From Jacaranda mimosifolia (taxonomy: Eukaryota; Streptophyta; Magnoliopsida; Lamiales; Bignoniaceae), in assembly GCA_018894105.1 (NCBI GenBank), contig CM032119.1:17377246-17441245 (forward strand): DNA of 64,000 nt, in the 5' to 3' direction. A model generated the notes under the pieces. That model ran no database searches and was not told where the DNA came from. It worked only from the letters and a program-made list of their open reading frames with translations. Shown here piece by piece: positions 60,301-64,000 of this stretch. The position numbers and the translations under genes were made by a program. Every line of letters begins with the position of its first letter. The first letter of the stretch is position 1.

Positions 60301-60968
60301 TCACCTCTGAACAACATGCAATTATTAGAACACGCATCAATAATCTTAAATGTGAAGCCCAATTCGGTTGCTATTTTATTGGCTTCATAGTAGTTAGCTG
60401 GTAAATTTACATCATCAGGGAATGATTCTCTTAATAATTCAAGTAGCAAGTCCACTGAGTTATTAGACCAATGACATAGCACCTTTACATGCAACAATCG
60501 AGCAATAAAAGATAATTTTGTTTGCTTTCTACATCCTGGAAATAGCTCAGTCTTAGCATCTCGTAATAATTTAAGGAACCTCTTTGTTTCTGGATCAGCT
60601 CCATTTTCATTCTGGTCACTGTCCATATTTGTATCTTTATCCGAAATTCCCATTGCATCATGTAGCATATTAGCCATGTCATCCCCTCATCTTGATTGGT
60701 TATGTTCAACATCTTCATTTCTATGAAATGGGACATATGTTTCGCCATGGCAAGTCCAATTCTTATATGTAGGATCAAATCCATCTCGAAGGCAATGCAA
60801 CATCACATCTTCACGAATCTTACTAAAACGATTTCGACATTTGCTACAAGGACAACAGATTCAGGAACCACTTTGCTTACCCAGAAATGCAAAATCCAAG
60901 AATTTAGCAACTCCATGGACATATTCATCAAATAGACAATTAGATAAATCAATCCAACTTTTGTCCAT
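57388..60968 (-). pseudogene. TNP2-type CACTA transposase, broken
   Basis: Transposase of the CACTA superfamily. It starts at ATG 60968 with the transposase-associated domain (MDKSWIDLSN, CPCSKCRN). The TNP2 core follows: MRWHA, LRHPADSQAWKNFDE, NVRLGLATYGFNPFG, then QLHAALLWTISDFPGYSNISGWSTKG, and LDVMHIEKNVCDN (about 60180-59250). It continues through the DUF4218-like region (58711-58347, one intron) and RPRETPRD...HVWFKSY, and ends with the DUF4216-like NVSYYGVLTNIIEI...WYIPDP (57890-57600). Breaks: a stop at 60861-60863; frameshifts near 60690, 60190, 59805 and 57945; a stop at 57511-57513. The longest intact piece is 366 codons (58711-59811). Confidence 0.88.
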
Positions 60969-62735
60969 TTTGAAATATCTTTTTTCTTTTTCCAGACTGC
61001 TACAATTGCATTAAAATACTATTAATAAAGAATGTCCCTAGAAAGATAAAACATAAAACTAAAAGTACTAATTATAAGATATATTTAGAACAAATTTAGA
61101 GGTTTGCCGAGAGAATAATTTCTTTAGTATAAGCTGCCTGAACTTTTTTAACTTGAATTTACTTATATAAAAAGAATATGTCTGATCAAATCATAAGTAT
61201 AAATTACTTATCATCTTACAAGTTGTTTAAATACTATAAATAAAGATGAAGCTTGGAATGTAATTTCTAGTACATACGATTATGAATCAAAGGTCAATTT
61301 CAGATTCAACTCTATTTCCTAACAAATATTTGAGATTTAGATTATGGGCACTAGAAAAATTTTAAGGTTTAAATTTAGAGATCTAAAAAGGAGAAAAAAG
61401 GCTTCTTAAGATGAATCACTTGATAGGGATTTTGGGTTGGTATTTGCAATGTAAATTCCATGGATAAGTAAGCAAAAATAAGCTAATTACAACAAAAAAA
61501 TGGAGTTTTTTCCAGTGCTTGAAGTTGAATAACCCACTTGTACTAGTAATGTTCCAATGGTAATCCATAGATATTGAGCAGTGAAATTAAAGTCTTGGTA
61601 GAAAGTTCAAACCCATGATGAACTAGAGCAACAATAAATACACCTTTTATTATGTCTTTAAAATCCTAAATACTTGGGATTGAGATAACATACCAAATTT
61701 TACAGCTTGGTACAACTTTATCAATTTATATTACTACATTTAATGACAAAGGTAAGAGATAACTGAAAAAGTTCATATGCCAATAGATGGAAAAGTTTCA
61801 CACCTTAGAATTGAGGACAGTATGTTGTAGCTTGTCTCTTATATAAACCAATTACTTTCCCAAAGCAATCTGCAAAAGGCAAAGGAGTGATTATTCAAGT
61901 GTCATTCATTCCAACAATAATATTAGAAAAACTTTTTGTGAAAGTATATTCCTATTTAATTTGTATCAAGAAAAAATTTACTCACGTCAATGTGATTAAG
62001 CTAGAGAACTTCAATGTGAAAGAGATCCATTGATGTATTCAAGCTTACTCTTTTACATGCCTGATCACATCATCATATGCATACAAATAAAGATTCTTTA
62101 AGATGAGAAAATTTTCTCTTTTGGTAATTAATAAGTAGTGTAGGAAGCTATATCCTAGAACAAGTAAAAAAAAATATTATATTAGAATTAACATCCTTGG
62201 AAACGAGCAGAACAATTGATGGATTTTTTATGTATACTCATATAAAAATTATACGAAGAAAGAGCACCAAGGATATTAACACTCTAACCTATGCTTAATA
62301 CATACACATACACATTTGGTACTTACACGAAGAAAGAGCACCAAAGTACCAAAGATATGAACAAGGAATTAAGCTGCAACTTTTCTTTAAGCTATAACCT
62401 GTAATAAATTTTGATAGATAGAAATGATAAGCCGTGAGTACAAATATCAAAACACTTTTGCAAGCAAGAAAAAGAGAACATGAATTTGTTGGGTGGAAAA
62501 CAAAAAGTTAATAGAAAGAAAGTGATAAATAAAAAGCACAAACTTGAGCAAAGGAATTATGGCAGCGGCAACAACCTGAAGCACCAGAGACATCATAAAG
62601 CATTTAGGTTCCATTAGTTTAAGTGACAACAAATTACAAAAATGAAAAAATAAAAAATAAATTTCATAATTAAACTAATATTCTGTCACTAATATTAAAG
62701 TTTACAATACAATTACTACTACAAGAAGGAGTGAC
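60969..62735. other. non-coding DNA upstream of the CACTA transposase
   Basis: No gene seen. It may contain leader exons and the missing right end of the CACTA element, but no terminus was recognised. ACGAAGAAAGAGCACCAA occurs at 62253-62270 and again at 62337-62354. Confidence 0.45.
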
Positions 62736-62739
62736 TACC

Positions 62740-62870
62740 TCCCTGACAAAGGTTAAAAGCATGAGATCTAACTACTAGGCAACAAAGTGAGCCACAACTA
62801 ATCTAGTAAGGCACTGGGGTTTGGCTCCACAGACTCAGGTTCGAATCCATGCAAAGGCACCTAGCTTATG
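62740..62870 (+). repeat. possible tRNA-derived SINE
   Basis: GGTTCGAATCC at 62838-62848 is a perfect tRNA B box; TAGTAAGGCACTGG about 34 bases earlier could be a weak A box. The flanks do not fold as a tRNA. The Pro/Ala-rich 83-codon frame starting here is not recognisable as a protein. Confidence 0.35.
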
Positions 62871-63032
62871 CAATTTTTTCCTCCGCCCTACTGCACTAGG
62901 AGGCCACACTCTTGGGCCTCTCAACGCCCAGCCCTCAAGCCCAATTTCCAGCCCAGCTCAACTCCCAGCCCTCAAGTCCAACTTAGCTCCTAGCCCCGTA
63001 GCCCATCACCTGGCCCAATCTGCCAGCCTAGC

Positions 63033-63152
63033 TCAACAGCAAGTGGGCAGGCAGATTCACTTTTTGTTCTAATTCATTTGCCTCTTCTATTGTTATCAGA
63101 TTTAATTTAATCTTAGTAATGCATATTCTCAACAGCAAGTGGGCAGGCAGAT
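63033..63152. repeat. 24-bp direct repeat, 96 bp apart
   Basis: The 24-bp word starting TCAACAGCAAGTGGGCAGGC occurs at 63033-63056 and 63129-63152 without a mismatch. Confidence 0.85.
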
Positions 63153-63351
63153 GAATATTAAGTAAGCCAAAAGCTAAAGAAATCAATTATCACATCAATA
63201 CTATTTTCACCACAAATTCTTAAAAAGTAAATTTCTGAATGCAAGTGGGCTTAATTAGCTAATGAATTGCATGTAAGTCATGAGCTAAAGCTAAGAATGC
63301 ATCAATTCTGCTATATGTACAACAAACATCATTTTTCAAACAAAAGCTCAA

Positions 63352-63500
63352 AATGTAGCAGCATGCAAATTACTTGGCAAAATCATAACCAAACTGGAGC
63401 CTAAATACTTGGCAAAATCATAAACTAAAATGTAGTAGCATGTAAAACACTTGGCAAAATCATAAACCAAATTGTAGCAACATGCAAAATACTAGCAGCA
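63352..63500. repeat. degenerate ACTTGGCAAAATCATAA minisatellite
   Basis: ACTTGGCAAAATCATAA occurs three times (from about 63372 to 63465), alternating with TGTAGCAGCATGCAAA-like words. Confidence 0.8.
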
Positions 63501-63952
63501 TGAATACTTTGCTTATCTTTATCCGCTGGAGCTTACAAATAACATTTATGAGGAGCTATTTGCAATTAAGTGGCTGGAACTTTGTGTAGGTAGGGGCTTG
63601 GTCAACATAAGTGTTGAGTTAAATGCTCAAGTGGTCATTCACTTAATCCAGGAGACCAAACACCACCACTGGTCCTTTGTTCATTTAATCAAAGGTATAA
63701 AAAAGCTCAGCCACATCACTAATGCTAGCTTCGATCACATTTATAGAAAGGGAAACACAGTGGCAGTTGACTTAGCTAAACAGGCAACAGGTTTGGAGAC
63801 AAAAATGGTACTTAATTTTGAAGGCCTGCTAATTAGAACAGAGAGATTAGTGAGGATTCTTTGAATTAGTATATAGGTAAGGATTCTTTGCCTATACCCC
63901 CCCTCCCCAACACACACTCTGGTTTTCAATTTAAAAAAAAAAAGAAAAAAAA
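63501..63952 (+). pseudogene. LINE 3' end: RNase H-like domain and poly(A)
   Basis: The frame to the stop at 63864 reads PLELTNNIYEELFAIKWLEL, VNISVELNAQVVIHLI, FDHIYRKGNTVAVDLAKQA. This is the C-terminal RNase H-like (RVT_3) domain of plant LINEs and related gene remnants. The second catalytic Asp (usually VELD) is Asn, and AD in the last motif is AV, so it would be inactive. An A-rich tail at 63933-63952 follows 68 bp after the stop. The 5' part of the LINE is absent, as is usual after truncated insertion; its 5' junction and target duplication were not found. Confidence 0.65.
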
Positions 63953-64000
63953 CTAGTTTAGAAATAGTCAAACCCTGACTATATGTAATAAATTTTAGGA

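Larger units (their letters stand above)
52052..60968 (-). mobile_element. CACTA (En/Spm) transposon; right end not found
   Basis: The left terminus CACTACAAGAAAATTAGC is at 52052, followed by about 480 bp of subterminal repeats (TTTTGCTACG and its inverse). Two minus-strand genes follow: a TNPA/TNPD-like one (53242-57182) and a TNP2 transposase (57388-60968). The transcriptional 5' end must lie right of 60968. I found no inverse terminus (TTTTCTTGTAGTG) up to 64000, so that end is lost, decayed or outside. The target duplication cannot be checked. Confidence 0.88.

Noticed and set aside
62711..62726. ACTACTACAAGAAGG as the missing CACTA end
   Set aside because: Same orientation as the left terminus rather than inverted, and no subterminal repeats next to it.
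62838..62848. True tRNA gene at the B box
   Set aside because: Flanks give no acceptor stem or anticodon arm.
62821..63072. Pro/Ala/Ser-rich 83-codon frame
   Set aside because: Low complexity, starts at the SINE-like B box, no plant protein recognised.

Overview
The window is nuclear DNA of a flowering plant, most likely a eudicot. It is AT-rich, with GT-AG introns, two host genes whose protein families I recognise from plants, and the usual set of plant transposons (Ty1/copia, Ty3-like LTRs, MULE, CACTA, hAT MITE, LINE). I cannot name the species. All functions are assigned by reading motifs; no database was searched.

Layout. 1-3450: degenerate LTR-like DNA split by a 600-bp hAT-type MITE. 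4062-7132: a 3.07-kb solo LTR with a perfect 5-bp target duplication. 7133-18460: AT-rich DNA holding a broken Ty1/copia element (8467-14727), a diverged duplicated block (one copy split by that element) and a decayed Helitron-like end. 18461-24700 is the only host-gene island. It holds a plus-strand gene of the plant USP/adenine nucleotide alpha-hydrolase-like family (four exons, 248 aa) and, tail to tail with it, a minus-strand ubiquitin-specific protease of the UBP23/25 type (eight exons, 571 aa, catalytic Cys, His and Asp visible).

26998-39850 is a 12.9-kb Mutator-like element (MULE) with ~190-bp terminal inverted repeats and a perfect 10-bp target duplication. Its transposase gene is split by a second inverted-repeat element (28082-35321), which holds an AT-rich repeat, which in turn holds an LTR retrotransposon (28913-34172) of the same family as the solo LTR. 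The MULE also carries a convergent second gene (39054-39493, minus) whose spliced reading frame is open: a GRF-finger-like segment followed by a coiled coil. This repeats the two-gene convergent plan of maize MuDR.

40983-41276 is a copia gag scrap. 43465-50541 is a Sirevirus-like copia element; its integrase is split by a 1.2-kb solo LTR (47941-49150), and its reverse transcriptase, RNase H and part of the 3' LTR are deleted. From 52052 a CACTA element runs to at least 60968, with a CACTACAAGAAAA terminus, subterminal repeats, a second (TNPA/TNPD-like) gene and a broken TNP2 transposase gene. Its right end was not found. The last 1.2 kb has a tRNA-like B box, short repeats and the 3' end of a LINE with a poly(A) tail.

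No rRNA, tRNA or CRISPR was seen, and there is no convincing undescribed cellular system. The best leads are the convergent MULE gene and the four-level nest around it.
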